Of a stretch of 64,000 nt of DNA, positions 18,604 to 28,847 are shown one piece after another. The stretch is from Sedimentimonas flavescens. Lineage in GTDB: Bacteria > Pseudomonadota > Alphaproteobacteria > Rhodobacterales > Rhodobacteraceae. Position numbers and translations under genes: made by a program. The notes under the pieces are model-generated. The model saw only the letters and a program-made list of their open reading frames with translations, was not told the origin of the DNA and ran no database searches. The stretch is from contig NZ_JAHVAI010000007.1 in NCBI RefSeq assembly GCF_019264375.1, positions 161,338-225,337 of the forward strand, in the 5' to 3' direction. Position 1 is the first letter of the stretch. Each line of letters starts with the position of its first letter.

Positions 18604-20124
18604 ATGACCCGTCCGAAACCTGTCGTGCTGTGCATTCTCGATGGCTGGGGCGAGCGCGCCGAGATCGAGGGCAACGCGCCTGCGCAAGCCAACACCCCCA
18701 ACCTTGACCGCGTCTTCGCGACATGCCCCAAGGCCACGCTGATCACATATGGCCCCGATGTCGGCCTGCCGACCGGGCAGATGGGCAACTCTGAGGTTGG
18801 GCACACCAATATCGGCGCGGGTCGCGTGGTGGCGATGGATCTGGGCCAGATCGACCTCGCAATCGAGGATGGCTCCTTTTTCCAAAATGAGGCGATCTTG
18901 AAGTTCACCGAGACGGTGAAGATCGCTGGCGGTCGCGCGCATCTGATGGGCGTGATTTCGGATGGCGGCGTTCATGGCCATATCGAACACACGCTGGCCG
19001 CCTGCAAGGCGCTGGCCGGGGCGGGCGTTCCGGTCGTGGTCCACGCGATCACCGACGGGCGTGACGTGGCCCCCGACAGCGCCGCGCGCTTCATCGACGA
19101 TTTCGTGGCGCGCCTGCCCGAGGGCTGCACCCTCGGCACGGTGATCGGGCGCTACTGGGCGATGGATCGCGACAACCGGTGGGAGCGCGTGGGCCTCGCC
19201 TATGACGCCATGGTCAAGGCCGAGGGGCTGCATGCCGCCACGCCGGCCGAGGCCGTCGCGCAATCCTATGCCAAGGGCGAGATGGACGAATTCATCAAGC
19301 CCACCGTGATCGCGGGCTACACCGGCACCGCCGATAATGACGGCTTCTTCTGCCTGAACTTCCGCGCCGACCGCGCGCGTGAGATCCTGCGCGCGCTCGC
19401 CGAGCCCGGTTTTGCCGAGCTCGATACCTCGGCCCGCCCGAAATGGTCGGCGCTACTGGGGATGGTCGAGTATTCGGTCGATCACAGCAAATACATGGAC
19501 ACCGCTTATCCCAAGCGCGACATCGTCAACACTTTGGGCGAGTGGGTCTCGAAACAGGGGCTGACACAGTTCCACCTGGCCGAAACCGAGAAATACCCGC
19601 ATGTGACCTTCTTCCTCAATGGCGGCAAGGAAGCACCTTGGGAGGGCGAGGATCGCTTCATGCCGAAATCGCCCAAAGTCGCGACCTACGATCTGCAACC
19701 CGAGATGAGCGCGCCCGAGGTCACCGACAAATTCGTCGAGGCGATCGAGAAGGGCTATGACCTGATCGTGGTGAACTACGCCAACCCCGACATGGTCGGC
19801 CATACCGGCAGCCTGCCCGCCGCCATCGCCGCCTGCGAAGAGATCGACCGCGATCTGGGCCGCGTGCTGGCCGCGCTGGAAAAGGCCGGGGGTGCGATGA
19901 TTATCACCGCCGACCACGGTAACTGCGAAACCATGATCGACCCGGTGACGGGCGGCCCGCACACGGCGCATACCACGAACCCGGTGCCGGTGGCGCTGGT
20001 CGGCGGCCCGGCGGGGGCCACGCTGCACAAGGGCCGTCTGGCCGATCTGGCGCCGACGCTGCTTGACCTGATGCAACTGCCCGTGCCGCCCGAAATGACC
20101 GGCAAGTCGCTGATCGGGCGGTGA
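18604..20124 (+). CDS. gpmI: 2,3-bisphosphoglycerate-independent phosphoglycerate mutase
   Basis: Interconverts 3- and 2-phosphoglycerate in glycolysis and gluconeogenesis, using two manganese ions. The 506 residues start at ATG 18604 with ACAGGAGG upstream; the open frame reaches back across tRNA-Pro and must not be used. The catalytic serine is Ser63 in MGNSEVGHTNIGAG. Other motifs are DGRDVAPDSA, IGRYWAMDRDNRWERV and the metal-binding ITADHGNCE. An envC-like gene follows with a one-base overlap. Confidence 0.97.
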   Translation: MTRPKPVVLCILDGWGERAEIEGNAPAQANTPNLDRVFATCPKATLITYGPDVGLPTGQMGNSEVGHTNIGAGRVVAMDLGQIDLAIEDGSFFQNEAILKFTETVKIAGGRAHLMGVISDGGVHGHIEHTLAACKALAGAGVPVVVHAITDGRDVAPDSAARFIDDFVARLPEGCTLGTVIGRYWAMDRDNRWERVGLAYDAMVKAEGLHAATPAEAVAQSYAKGEMDEFIKPTVIAGYTGTADNDGFFCLNFRADRAREILRALAEPGFAELDTSARPKWSALLGMVEYSVDHSKYMDTAYPKRDIVNTLGEWVSKQGLTQFHLAETEKYPHVTFFLNGGKEAPWEGEDRFMPKSPKVATYDLQPEMSAPEVTDKFVEAIEKGYDLIVVNYANPDMVGHTGSLPAAIAACEEIDRDLGRVLAALEKAGGAMIITADHGNCETMIDPVTGGPHTAHTTNPVPVALVGGPAGATLHKGRLADLAPTLLDLMQLPVPPEMTGKSLIGR

Positions 20125-21257
20125 TGCGCGCCACCCTACTTGCCTGGATGCTGAGCGCCTCGGCGGCGCTGGCCAGCCCTGCCGCCGACAGCGCGTTGCA
20201 GGCGGCCGAGGATCTGCGCGCCTCGATCACTGCGTTGGATGAGGCGCAGACCAAGGCCGACCGCATCGCCGCGCTGACCGAGACGCTGACTGCTTATGAA
20301 CGTGGCCTCGGTGCGTTGCGTGACGGGTTGCGCCGCGCCGTGATCCGCGAGCGCGAGATCAAGGCGGGCTTCGATGCGCAGCGCGACCAGATCGGGCGGC
20401 TTCTGGGTGTGATGAGCACGATGGAGCAATCCGAAGGGCCGCTCTTGCTGCTGCACCCAACGGGGCCTCTTGGCTCGGCGCGCTCGGGCATGGTGCTGGG
20501 GGCAGTGACCCCGGCCCTGCAGGCCGAGGCCGAGGCGATGCGCGGTGAGCTGGAAGAAATCGCCACCCTACGCGCCCTGCAAAAGAACGCGGCCGCGGTG
20601 CTGGAGGGCGGGCTTGCCTCGGCCCAAGCGGCGCGCACCGCGCTGAGCGAGGCGATCGCGCAGCGCAGCGCCCTGCCGGGGCGCTATCTGGAAGACCCCG
20701 AAGATCTGCGCCTGCTTGTCGAAAGCGCCGATACGCTGGAGGGCTTTGCCACCGGGCTGACCGGCCTCGACTATGACATCGGCCCGCCGCTTGAGGATTT
20801 CGCCAGCGCCCGTGGAACGTTGCCCCTTCCGGTCATGGGATCGGTGCTGCGCAAGTTCAACGAGGCCGACGCCGCAGGCATCCGCCGCCCCGGCCTTTTG
20901 ATCGCCACGGCCCCCTCCGCGCTGGTCGCTGCGCCCTGGCCTGCGACGATCCGCTACCGCGGGCCGCTGTTGGACTACGGAAATGTGATGATCGTCGAGC
21001 CCGCAGAGGGCTATCTTCTGGTTCTGGCGGGGCTTGGCACGGTCTATGGTGAAACCGGCGATGTGCTTGAGCGCGGCTCTCCCATCGGGTTGATGGGTGG
21101 CGCCGAACCGGGCGCACAGGAATTCGGGGCGGAATTCGTTCAGGCGGCGCAAGATGGCGGTGGCGCAGGACGGACGGAGACGCTTTACTTGGAATTGAGA
21201 GAGGGCGATGCGCCCGTGGACCCCGCCGCGTGGTTCACCCAAACCAGAGACCAGTAG
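20124..21257 (+). CDS. EnvC-like murein hydrolase activator with degenerate LytM domain
   Basis: A 377-residue periplasmic protein: a signal peptide (about 1-17, ending ALA), a long helical coiled-coil region (about 20-190) and a C-terminal M23/LytM-type domain. The zinc ligands of active M23 peptidases are missing: the first histidine site reads GIRRPGLLIAT and the HxH site reads LYLELREGD. This is the EnvC pattern, where the protein activates amidases at the septum instead of cutting. The gene-set neighbour ctpA is the usual partner of such genes in proteobacteria (gpmI-envC-ctpA). A GTG at 20121 is an alternative start. Confidence 0.82.
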   Translation: MRATLLAWMLSASAALASPAADSALQAAEDLRASITALDEAQTKADRIAALTETLTAYERGLGALRDGLRRAVIREREIKAGFDAQRDQIGRLLGVMSTMEQSEGPLLLLHPTGPLGSARSGMVLGAVTPALQAEAEAMRGELEEIATLRALQKNAAAVLEGGLASAQAARTALSEAIAQRSALPGRYLEDPEDLRLLVESADTLEGFATGLTGLDYDIGPPLEDFASARGTLPLPVMGSVLRKFNEADAAGIRRPGLLIATAPSALVAAPWPATIRYRGPLLDYGNVMIVEPAEGYLLVLAGLGTVYGETGDVLERGSPIGLMGGAEPGAQEFGAEFVQAAQDGGGAGRTETLYLELREGDAPVDPAAWFTQTRDQ

Positions 21258-21272
21258 GATCAAGGGTTAAGA

Positions 21273-22634
21273 ATGAAGAAGTTCGTGATGGCCGCAATTG
21301 GCGGCACCGTTGCCGGGGCGCTGATCTCCACGCAGATTGCAGCCCCCCTTCTGGCCCAGGAAGCGGCCAAGCCGGTGTCGGTCTATGAGCAGCTCGACCT
21401 GTTCGGCGACATCTTCGAACGCATCCGTCAGGACTATGTCGAGCAGGTGGATGACAAGAAGCTGATCGAGGCCGCGATCAACGGCATGCTCAGTTCGCTC
21501 GATCCGCATTCGAGCTACCTGCCGCCCGACGATTACACCGATATGAAGGTGCAGACGCGCGGCTCGTTCGGCGGTCTGGGGATCGAGGTCACGCAGGAAG
21601 AGGGCTTCGTCAAGGTCGTCTCGCCGATCGACGGAACCCCCGCGGCTGCGGCCGGCATTCAGGCCGGAGATTTCATCACCCATGTGGATGGCGAAAGTGT
21701 GCTGGGGCTGACGCTCGATCAGGCGGTGGACAAGATGCGCGGCCCAGTCGGCAGCGAGATCTCCATCACCGTCGTGCGCGAAGGCACGCCCGAGCCGTTC
21801 GACGTGGCCATCACCCGCGACACGATCAAGCTGACCGCCGTGAAGAGCCGGGTCGAGGGCACCACCGTCGTGCTGCGCATCACCACCTTCAACGACCAGA
21901 CCTTCTCGAACCTTGAAGAGAACCTCAAGAAATCGGTCGAGGAAGCGGGCGGCATCGACAAGGTGAACGGCTTCGTCATCGACCTGCGCAACAACCCCGG
22001 CGGGCTGCTCACGCAGGCGATCTCGGTTTCCGATGCCTTCCTGAATGCGGGCGAGATTGTCTCGACCCGCGGTCGCAGGGCCGAGGAGAGCGAGCGTTTC
22101 AACGCAACCCCGGGCGATCTGGCGCAGGGCAAGCCGATGGTCGTCCTGATCAATAGCGGTTCGGCCTCGGCTTCCGAGATTGTTACCGGCGCGCTGCAAG
22201 ATCATCGCCGCGCCATCGTTGTCGGCACGAAGAGCTTCGGCAAGGGCTCGGTGCAGACCGTGATCCCGATCCAGGGCGAGGGCGCCATGCGCCTGACCAC
22301 GGCGCGCTACTACACGCCCTCGGGGCGCTCGATCCAGGCGCTTGGCATCGCGCCCGATATCGTCGTGGAACAACCCGCTCCGCCGCCGGTGACCGAAGAG
22401 GAAGACGAGGACAAGCGTGCCCCGCGTTCCGAGGCTGATCTGCGCGGCGTTCTGTCGAATGACTCGATGACCGACGATGAAAAGCGTCAGGCCGAGGAAG
22501 AGCTGAAGAAAGCCGAGGATGCTGCCAAGCTGCGGATTGAGGATTACCAGCTCGCCTATGCGATCGACATCCTCAAGGGCCTCTCGGCCATCGCCACCGC
22601 GCCCGAAAGCATCGTAGCTGCGCCCGCGAACTGA
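21273..22634 (+). CDS. ctpA: S41 carboxy-terminal processing protease
   Basis: Periplasmic serine protease that degrades or trims proteins from the C-terminus, 453 residues. There is an N-terminal signal peptide or anchor (about 1-28). A PDZ domain spans about 85-165 ([17 protein letters not shown]). The catalytic domain contains the likely Ser299 in NSGSASASE and Lys324 in SFGKGSVQT, 25 residues apart as in known tail-specific proteases. A charged, low-complexity segment (about 380-420) precedes the C-terminus. It follows the envC-like gene by 15 bp, consistent with control of cell-wall hydrolases, and a terminator ends the operon. Confidence 0.93.
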   Translation: MKKFVMAAIGGTVAGALISTQIAAPLLAQEAAKPVSVYEQLDLFGDIFERIRQDYVEQVDDKKLIEAAINGMLSSLDPHSSYLPPDDYTDMKVQTRGSFGGLGIEVTQEEGFVKVVSPIDGTPAAAAGIQAGDFITHVDGESVLGLTLDQAVDKMRGPVGSEISITVVREGTPEPFDVAITRDTIKLTAVKSRVEGTTVVLRITTFNDQTFSNLEENLKKSVEEAGGIDKVNGFVIDLRNNPGGLLTQAISVSDAFLNAGEIVSTRGRRAEESERFNATPGDLAQGKPMVVLINSGSASASEIVTGALQDHRRAIVVGTKSFGKGSVQTVIPIQGEGAMRLTTARYYTPSGRSIQALGIAPDIVVEQPAPPPVTEEEDEDKRAPRSEADLRGVLSNDSMTDDEKRQAEEELKKAEDAAKLRIEDYQLAYAIDILKGLSAIATAPESIVAAPAN

Positions 22635-22638
22635 TACC

Positions 22639-22662
22639 GGGGGCCTTCGGGCCCCCTTTTTT
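22639..22662 (+). terminator. Rho-independent terminator after ctpA
   Basis: A 7-bp stem, GGGGGCC (22639-22645) with GGCCCCC (22650-22656), has a TTCG loop and is followed directly by six T residues. Confidence 0.92.
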
Positions 22663-22681
22663 CTTGCCACGGATACCCCCA

Positions 22682-23167
22682 ATGACGCCCGAACAGATCG
22701 CAGCGCTGCCCTATCGCAAGAATGTGGGGGTTGTGCTGATCAACCCGCAGGGGCTCGTGTTCACGGGCCAGCGGCTCGACAGCCAGGTGCCCGCCTGGCA
22801 GATGCCGCAGGGCGGGATCGATGAGGGCGAAAAGCCCAAAGAGGCCGCGCTGCGCGAGCTGTGGGAAGAGACCGGCGTGCGCCCCGACCTGGTCGAGAAA
22901 CTCGCCAAGACGCAGGACTGGATCACCTATGATCTGCCCGCCGATCTGGTGGGCAATATCTGGAAGGGCCGCTATCGCGGGCAGAAACAGAAATGGTTCC
23001 TGTTCCGCTTCCTGGGCGATGACAGCCAGGTCAACATCGCGACCGAACACCCCGAATTTGCGGTCTGGTCGTGGAAGCCCCATACCGAGGTGATCGAAGG
23101 CATCGTGCCCTTCAAGCGCGCGGTCTACGAGGCGGTCTTCGCCGAGTTCCGCGACTTCTTCGCCTAG
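22682..23167 (+). CDS. rppH: RNA pyrophosphohydrolase (Nudix)
   Basis: Removes pyrophosphate from 5' triphosphate RNA ends and so starts mRNA decay; also acts on dinucleoside polyphosphates. The 161 residues start at ATG 22682, just after the ctpA terminator. The Nudix box [20 protein letters not shown] runs over residues 45-64, followed by [17 protein letters not shown] at 11-24, AWQMPQGG and the C-terminal [13 protein letters not shown] are typical of RppH. The stop overlaps the convergent nadC stop by 4 bp. Confidence 0.94.
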   Translation: MTPEQIAALPYRKNVGVVLINPQGLVFTGQRLDSQVPAWQMPQGGIDEGEKPKEAALRELWEETGVRPDLVEKLAKTQDWITYDLPADLVGNIWKGRYRGQKQKWFLFRFLGDDSQVNIATEHPEFAVWSWKPHTEVIEGIVPFKRAVYEAVFAEFRDFFA

Positions 23168-24009
23168 AAATCCAGCCCGAGGTCGAGCGTGCGCGCCGAA
23201 TGCGTCAGCGCCCCCGACGAGATGTAATCCACCCCCGTCGCGGCCACTTCGGCGATGCGCTCAAGGCGCATGTTGCCCGAGGCCTCCAGCACCACGCGGC
23301 CCGCGTTGAGCGCGACGGCCTTGTGCAGGGTGGGGGTGTCCATGTTGTCGAGCAAGATGACATCGGCGCCGCCGACCTCCAGCGCCTCTTCAAGCTGCGC
23401 AAGGCTGTCCACCTCCAGCTCGATGCGCATCATGTGGCTGCGCGCGGCACGGGCGGCCTCTAGCACGGCGCGAATGCCACCGGCGGCGGCGACGTGGTTG
23501 TCCTTGATCAGGATAGCATCCGACAGGCCGAACCGGTGGTTCGAGCCACCGCCATGCGCCACGGCCATCTTTTCCACAACGCGCAGACCCGGCGTCGTCT
23601 TGCGGGTGCAGGTCACGCGGGCCTTGGTGCCCTTGGTTTGCGCAACAAAGGCCGCCGTCATCGTGGCAATGCCGGTCAGGCGGCCCGCGAAGTTCAGCGC
23701 GACGCGCTCACCCATCAGGATCGAGCCCGCATCGCCCTCGATCGTCATCAGCGTCTGGCCCGGCGCACAGGGCTGACCATCGGCCACCCGCGTTTCGACC
23801 TTCAGGCCGGGATCGACAAGGCGGAAGGCAATCGCCGCGATCTGCATCCCAGAAACCACGCCCGGCTCGCGCGCATTGAGCCGCGCGACATAGCGCGTGC
23901 CCGCCGGGATCACCGCGCGGGTCGTCACGTCGCCCATCGGCGTAAGGTCTTCGGTCAGCGCCGCGCGGACCAGCGGTTCGAGGATGAAATCGGGAAGCGT
24001 CGCGGTCAT
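23164..24009 (-). CDS. nadC: Nicotinate-nucleotide pyrophosphorylase (quinolinate phosphoribosyltransferase)
   Basis: Converts quinolinate and PRPP to nicotinate mononucleotide, the last committed step of de novo NAD synthesis. The 281 residues contain [55 protein letters not shown] with its substrate-binding residues, and DAILIKDNH. It is the third gene of a nadABC operon; its start overlaps the nadB stop by 4 bp. The operon is convergent with rppH. Confidence 0.97.
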   Translation of the reverse strand: MTATLPDFILEPLVRAALTEDLTPMGDVTTRAVIPAGTRYVARLNAREPGVVSGMQIAAIAFRLVDPGLKVETRVADGQPCAPGQTLMTIEGDAGSILMGERVALNFAGRLTGIATMTAAFVAQTKGTKARVTCTRKTTPGLRVVEKMAVAHGGGSNHRFGLSDAILIKDNHVAAAGGIRAVLEAARAARSHMMRIELEVDSLAQLEEALEVGGADVILLDNMDTPTLHKAVALNAGRVVLEASGNMRLERIAEVAATGVDYISSGALTHSARTLDLGLDF

Positions 24010-25565
24010 GTTTCCTCCAGCGCGCGGGTGCGGATCTCCAGCGCCTCGGCAAGGGTCATATGGGTGCGTTCGGCCTGCGCCGGATCGGCCTGCGGATAGT
24101 CCGAGCGATAATGCCCGCCCCGGCTTTCCCGGCGCCTGAGCGCGGCGGCAGCAATCAGCGTCGCCGTCGCGGTCATGTTGCGCATGGATTCCGAGGTCGC
24201 CTCGGCCTCGATCCCGGCGATCACGTGCAGGGTATCGGTCAAGCCCTCGGCGTCGCGCACAACGCCCACGCCATCGGTCATCGCGTGACGCAGGCGAGCC
24301 ACGGCGGCCTCGTCAATCGCCTCGGTGCCCGGCGGGAAGCTCAGCGTCACCAGATCGGCCGGGGCGGGCGCGCCTAGCGCCTTGCCGATGCCAAGCGCGC
24401 AGATCCGGGCATAGACCAGCGCCTCCAGCAACCCGTTCGAGGCCAGTCGGTTCGCGCCATGCAGCCCGGTCGAGGACGCCTCGCCGCAGACCCAGAGGTT
24501 ATCCAGCGACGCGCGCCCCTCGTGGTCGGTATCGACGCCGCCCATGTGGTAATGCGCGGCGGCGGCAACCGGGATCGGCTGCGAAACAGGGTCTATTCCA
24601 GCACGTTTGCAGGCTTCAGCCACGGCGGGGAAGCGGGTCAGAACCTCGTCGCCCAGAACTGCGCGGGTATCAAGCGCTGGCTCGCGCCCGGCCTGACGCT
24701 CAAGGTAAACGGCGCGGGCCACGATGTCGCGCGGCGCGAGTTCAGCCAGTTCATGCACAGCCAGCATGAAGCGCTCGCCGCGGTTGTTGATCAGGATCGC
24801 ACCTTCGCCGCGCAAAGCCTCGGTCGCCAGCGGCGCCGGGTCTTCGCCGGTGGCGATGGCGGTGGGGTGGAACTGCATGAATTCCGGATCGGCGATGCGG
24901 GCGCCCGCGCGGGCCGCCATGCCGATGACCTGCCCGCGAATGCGCGGCGGGTTGGTGGTGACGGCGAACAATCCGCCCGATCCGCCGCCCGCCAGCAAAA
25001 CCGCCGGAGCGCGCACCAGCGTACGCCCCGAGGGTTCATGCGCGCGCTCGACCCAGACGCCGGTGACCTTGCCGCCCTCGACCTCAAGCCCCGAGGCGAT
25101 GACGCCCTCGGCCACCTGCACGGACGGGGTCTGGCGGACCTCGGCGATCAGGGTCTGCATGATCTCACGCCCGGCCTGGTCGCCCTTGACGCGCACGACG
25201 CGCGCGGTCGAATGCGCGGCCTCGCGCGACATGACATAGCCACCCGAGGCATCACGGTCGAAGGGCGTGCCGAGATCGGTCAGATCAAGGATATGGCGCC
25301 GCGCCTCTGCGGTGACCAGTCGCGCCACCTCGGCATCGACGGTGCCTGCGCCGGCATATTTCGTATCCAGCGCATGAGCCTCGGGCGTGTCGCCCTTGGC
25401 CATCGCGGCAGCAACCCCACCCTGCGCCCAAGCCGACGATGCACCTTCACCCAGCGTTTCGGGCGAGATCACCAGAACCGGCCGCGGCGCAAGTTTCAGC
25501 GCCGCATAAAGCGCGCCCAGACCCGCGCCGACGATGATGACGCGTTGGGTCTCGATAGTGGTCAC
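24006..25565 (-). CDS. nadB: L-aspartate oxidase
   Basis: FAD-dependent oxidation of L-aspartate to iminoaspartate, which NadA condenses to quinolinate. The 519 residues begin with a dinucleotide-binding GAGLGALYAALK near residue 12. SSAWAQGGVAAA, VLLAGGGSGGLF, the catalytic-type HPTAI and HYHMGGVDTD, and the FAD-site GLHGANRLASNGLLEALV segment are present. It overlaps nadA and nadC by 4 bp each, so the three proteins are co-translated, which suits handing over unstable iminoaspartate. Confidence 0.97.
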   Translation of the reverse strand: MTTIETQRVIIVGAGLGALYAALKLAPRPVLVISPETLGEGASSAWAQGGVAAAMAKGDTPEAHALDTKYAGAGTVDAEVARLVTAEARRHILDLTDLGTPFDRDASGGYVMSREAAHSTARVVRVKGDQAGREIMQTLIAEVRQTPSVQVAEGVIASGLEVEGGKVTGVWVERAHEPSGRTLVRAPAVLLAGGGSGGLFAVTTNPPRIRGQVIGMAARAGARIADPEFMQFHPTAIATGEDPAPLATEALRGEGAILINNRGERFMLAVHELAELAPRDIVARAVYLERQAGREPALDTRAVLGDEVLTRFPAVAEACKRAGIDPVSQPIPVAAAAHYHMGGVDTDHEGRASLDNLWVCGEASSTGLHGANRLASNGLLEALVYARICALGIGKALGAPAPADLVTLSFPPGTEAIDEAAVARLRHAMTDGVGVVRDAEGLTDTLHVIAGIEAEATSESMRNMTATATLIAAAALRRRESRGGHYRSDYPQADPAQAERTHMTLAEALEIRTRALEET

Positions 25566-26614
25566 TTGGCAATTTTCCGCGACAGCTCGATCATCCGCTC
25601 GACTGCGATGCGCGCCTTGGCAGCGATCTCGGGATCGACGAAGACCTCAGCCTGACCGCTGTGCAGCGACCAGAGGATCTTCTCGAGCGTGATCTTCTTC
25701 ATATAGGGGCACATGTTGCAGGGGCCGACGAAATCGACCTCGGGCAGGGCATCCGCGATGTTCGAAGCCATCGAGCATTCGGTGACCAGCATCGCCTTTT
25801 GCGGCTTTTCGCGCTCGACATAGCTGATGATCCCCGAGGTCGAGCCCGAGAAATCCGAAACGCTGACGACCGAGGGCGGGCATTCGGGGTGTGCGATCAC
25901 GCGGGTCTCGGGGTTCCATTTGCGGAACTCGGTGATGTCCTCGGCGGTGTATTGCTCGTGCACGATGCACGAACCGGCCCACCAGACGACCTTCTTCTGC
26001 GGAACCTGCTTGGCCACGTTCTGCGCCAGATACTGGTCGGGCGTCATGATGACGACGTCGCTCTCCATCGCGGCCACGATCTGGGCCGCGTTCGACGAGG
26101 TGCAGCAGATGTCCGAAGCGGCCTTCACCTCGGCAGTGGTGTTGACGTAGCTGACAACCGGCGCGCCCGGATATTGCGCACGCATCGAGGCGATGCCCTC
26201 GGCGGTGATCGACTCGGCCAGCGAGCAGCCCGCCGCCATGTCGGGGATCAGCACACGCTTGGCAGGGTTCAGGATCTTCGAGGTCTCGGCCATGAAATGC
26301 ACACCGCATTGCACGATGGTGCCAGCCTCGACCTTAGTCGCCTCGATCGCCAGTTGCAGGCTGTCGCCGACCACATCGGCCACGCCGTGATAGATCTCGG
26401 GCGTCATGTAGTTATGCGCCAGGATCACCGCGTTCTTCTCGGCCTTCAGCCGGTTGATCGCGCGAATATAGGGGGCGTAGCGGGCGAAATCGACCAGCGG
26501 AACCACGCGATCCATCTTGGCATGGATGTCGCGCATCTCTTCGGCCAGCGCCATCGAGGGCGCGAGGTCATAGGCCTCGGCCAGCGTCGCGCGCATCGCA
26601 GCAAAGTCCAGCAT
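25562..26614 (-). CDS. nadA: Quinolinate synthase
   Basis: 4Fe-4S enzyme that condenses iminoaspartate with dihydroxyacetone phosphate to quinolinate. The 350 residues start at ATG 26614, behind GGGGGAGG; a 12-residue longer reading is unlikely. The three cluster cysteines are visible in IVQCGVHFMAE, DICCTSSNA and GPCNMCPYMKKITLE, and AHPECPPSV is also typical. It is the first gene of nadABC. The 112-bp upstream gap, before dnaQ, must hold the promoter and has a repeated TTACAA element. Confidence 0.97.
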   Translation of the reverse strand: MLDFAAMRATLAEAYDLAPSMALAEEMRDIHAKMDRVVPLVDFARYAPYIRAINRLKAEKNAVILAHNYMTPEIYHGVADVVGDSLQLAIEATKVEAGTIVQCGVHFMAETSKILNPAKRVLIPDMAAGCSLAESITAEGIASMRAQYPGAPVVSYVNTTAEVKAASDICCTSSNAAQIVAAMESDVVIMTPDQYLAQNVAKQVPQKKVVWWAGSCIVHEQYTAEDITEFRKWNPETRVIAHPECPPSVVSVSDFSGSTSGIISYVEREKPQKAMLVTECSMASNIADALPEVDFVGPCNMCPYMKKITLEKILWSLHSGQAEVFVDPEIAAKARIAVERMIELSRKIAK

Positions 26615-26726
26615 GGGTATCCTCCCCCAAAACCGAGAACGGAGTTGCATGTAAGGGTAATGGCGTTGGGGTTAAATGGGAAAAATGCCTTTTGTAACGC
26701 ATTTGTTGTAAAATACGGCCCTTGGG

Positions 26727-27422
26727 TCAGGCAAATCGCTTCCAGATCGCGCTATCGCCCAGCTTGGCGACGAAGGCGGCGTGCGCCTCGGCCTCGGCCT
26801 CGGTGATGCGTGGGGGCAGGGGTGCGGGGCGCGCATGGGGCCGCCATTGCTCAGCCGCGCCGTGGCCCTGGCTGTCCGAGGCCTCGATCGACAGGCCAAA
26901 GCCCGGCTGACGGCCACCGATCAGTTCCAGATAAACCTCGGCCAGGATTTCACTGTCGAGAAGCGCGCCGTGCAGCGTCCGCGCCGAGTTGTCGATGCCG
27001 AAGCGGCGGCAGAGTGCATCAAGCGAGGCGGGCGAGCCGGGAAACTTGCGCCGCGCGATCATCAGTGTGTCGAGCGCGCGATCATTGGCGATCAGCGGCT
27101 TTTTCACCCAGCTCAGCTCGGCGTTGAGGAACTTCATGTCGAAGGCGGCGTTGTGGATCACGAGCTTCGAATCCGGGCCGATGAAATCGAGGAAGTCCTG
27201 TGCGATCTGCCCAAACTTGGGCTTGTCGCGCAAGAAGTCGTCGCCAAGGCCGTGAACCTCGAAGGCCTCTTTCGGCATGGCGCGTTCGGGGTTGATGTAC
27301 TGGTGATAGGTGCGCCCGGTGGGGACGTGGTTGAACAGCTCAAGCGCGCCGATCTCGACGATCCGATGCCCTTCCGAGGGTTCGAAGCCGGTGGTTTCGG
27401 TGTCCAGAACAATCTCACGCAT
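26727..27422 (-). CDS. dnaQ: DNA polymerase III epsilon subunit (3'-5' proofreading exonuclease)
   Basis: Proofreading subunit of the replicative polymerase, 231 residues from ATG 27422. Exonuclease motif I is DTETTG at residues 7-12 (catalytic Asp7 and Glu9). Motif II is in [16 protein letters not shown] and motif III in [17 protein letters not shown]. The C-terminal 60 residues would bind the alpha subunit. The start overlaps the coaE stop by 8 bp. The order dnaQ-coaE-aroE-maf next to the origin is as in Caulobacter. Confidence 0.96.
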   Translation of the reverse strand: MREIVLDTETTGFEPSEGHRIVEIGALELFNHVPTGRTYHQYINPERAMPKEAFEVHGLGDDFLRDKPKFGQIAQDFLDFIGPDSKLVIHNAAFDMKFLNAELSWVKKPLIANDRALDTLMIARRKFPGSPASLDALCRRFGIDNSARTLHGALLDSEILAEVYLELIGGRQPGFGLSIEASDSQGHGAAEQWRPHARPAPLPPRITEAEAEAHAAFVAKLGDSAIWKRFA

Positions 27423-28011
27423 GGCCGCCCCTGATCTGCGCAATCAGGTGTCGCACGGCGGCGCGGGTCTGATCAAGCGTCAGGGTCTCGATCACATGAT
27501 CGGCGCGGGCGCGTTTCTCGGCATCTGGCAACTGGCGCGACAGGATCATGGCCAGTTGTTCCTCGCTCATCTGTCCGCGCGCCAGAACACGGGCGCGCTG
27601 CACTTCGGGTGGGGCCGAGACCACAAGCACCGCATCGCAAGCCGCATCAGCGCCGGTTTCATACATCAAGGGAATGTCGAGCAGGATCAGATCGGCATCG
27701 GCATGTTGCGCGATGAAGGCGCTGCGCGACGCCGTGGTCAGCGGATGAACGATGGATTCAAGCCGGGGCAGAGCCCGCTTATCGGCCTGCAATGCCTCGC
27801 GCAGGCGGGCGCGATCAACCGCTTCATCCACGACAACACCGGGGAAGGCGGCCGCAATCGGGGCCACCGCCGCGCCGCCCGGGGCGTACAGCGCATGCAC
27901 CGTGGCATCCGCATCCCAGATCGGCACGCCTTCCTCGGCGAACATCTGCGCGGTCGTGGACTTGCCCATGCCGATGGAGCCCGTCAGGCCCAGAAGAAAC
28001 GGGCGGCTCAT
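27415..28011 (-). CDS. coaE: Dephospho-CoA kinase
   Basis: Phosphorylates the 3'-hydroxyl of dephospho-CoA, the last step of coenzyme A synthesis. The 198 residues begin with the P-loop [13 protein letters not shown] (8-20). [11 protein letters not shown] and the lid segment [29 protein letters not shown] are typical. It sits in the origin-proximal operon maf-aroE-coaE-dnaQ, overlapping aroE by 4 bp and dnaQ by 8 bp. Confidence 0.96.
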   Translation of the reverse strand: MSRPFLLGLTGSIGMGKSTTAQMFAEEGVPIWDADATVHALYAPGGAAVAPIAAAFPGVVVDEAVDRARLREALQADKRALPRLESIVHPLTTASRSAFIAQHADADLILLDIPLMYETGADAACDAVLVVSAPPEVQRARVLARGQMSEEQLAMILSRQLPDAEKRARADHVIETLTLDQTRAAVRHLIAQIRGGHA

Positions 28012-28847
28012 GCGCGCAGGACCGCGTCGCGCAGCTCTTGCGTGACCTCGGGGCGTTGGCCAAACCAGCGCTCAAACCCCGGCACGGCCTGATGCAGCAG
28101 CATGCCCAAACCATCGACCGTCGCGCAGCCCATCGCCTCAGCCTCTTGCAGAAGATGCGTGCGCAGGGGGGTGTAGACGATGTCGGTGACCACGGCCGAG
28201 GGCGAGAGCGCATCAAGCGGCACCCGGAACTCGGCCTTGCCGTCCATACCAAGCGACGAGGTATTCACCACCGTCGCAGCACCTTCGAGCATATTGCCCG
28301 CCTGCACCCAGTCATAGACAACAACGCGGGCGCCGAACTCGGTGCGCAGGTTCTCGGCCCGGGCGCGGGTGCGGTTGGCGATGCGCACCTCGGGGCAGCC
28401 GACCTCAAGCAGCGAGGCAACGATGGCGCGCGCCGCGCCGCCCGCGCCAATCACCACCGCGGGCCCTGCATTCGGCTGCCAGCCCGGCGCACCGTCACGC
28501 AGGTTGGCGATAAAGCCGTAACCATCGGTATTGTCGGCGTGGATCTTGCCATCAGGGCGGAAGATCAGCGTATTCGCCGCGCCGATCAGCGCCGCGCGGT
28601 CCGAGACGACATCGGCAAGCGCCAGCGCAGCCTCTTTATGCGGGATGGTGACGTTGCAGCCGACAAACCCGGCCTTGGGCAGGGTGCGCAGCACGGTTTC
28701 CAGATCGTCCCGCGCCACATCCATCGGAATGTAGTGCCCCTTGATCCCGTAATGCTTCAGCCAATAGCCGTGCAGCGCGGGCGAGCGCGAATGGGCAATG
28801 GGCGATCCGATCACTCCGGCCAGAGGAATTCGGGGGTGATCCGTCAT
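28008..28847 (-). CDS. aroE: Shikimate dehydrogenase (NADP)
   Basis: Reduces 3-dehydroshikimate to shikimate in aromatic amino acid synthesis, 279 residues. The substrate-binding start GVIGSPIAHSRSPALHGYW (about 10-28), NVTIPHKEAALALAD with the catalytic lysine, and AANTLIF are present. The NADP fold begins at VVIGAGGAARAIVASL, and NRTRARAENL carries the 2'-phosphate-binding arginines. It overlaps maf and coaE by 4 bp each. Confidence 0.96.
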   Translation of the reverse strand: MTDHPRIPLAGVIGSPIAHSRSPALHGYWLKHYGIKGHYIPMDVARDDLETVLRTLPKAGFVGCNVTIPHKEAALALADVVSDRAALIGAANTLIFRPDGKIHADNTDGYGFIANLRDGAPGWQPNAGPAVVIGAGGAARAIVASLLEVGCPEVRIANRTRARAENLRTEFGARVVVYDWVQAGNMLEGAATVVNTSSLGMDGKAEFRVPLDALSPSAVVTDIVYTPLRTHLLQEAEAMGCATVDGLGMLLHQAVPGFERWFGQRPEVTQELRDAVLRA

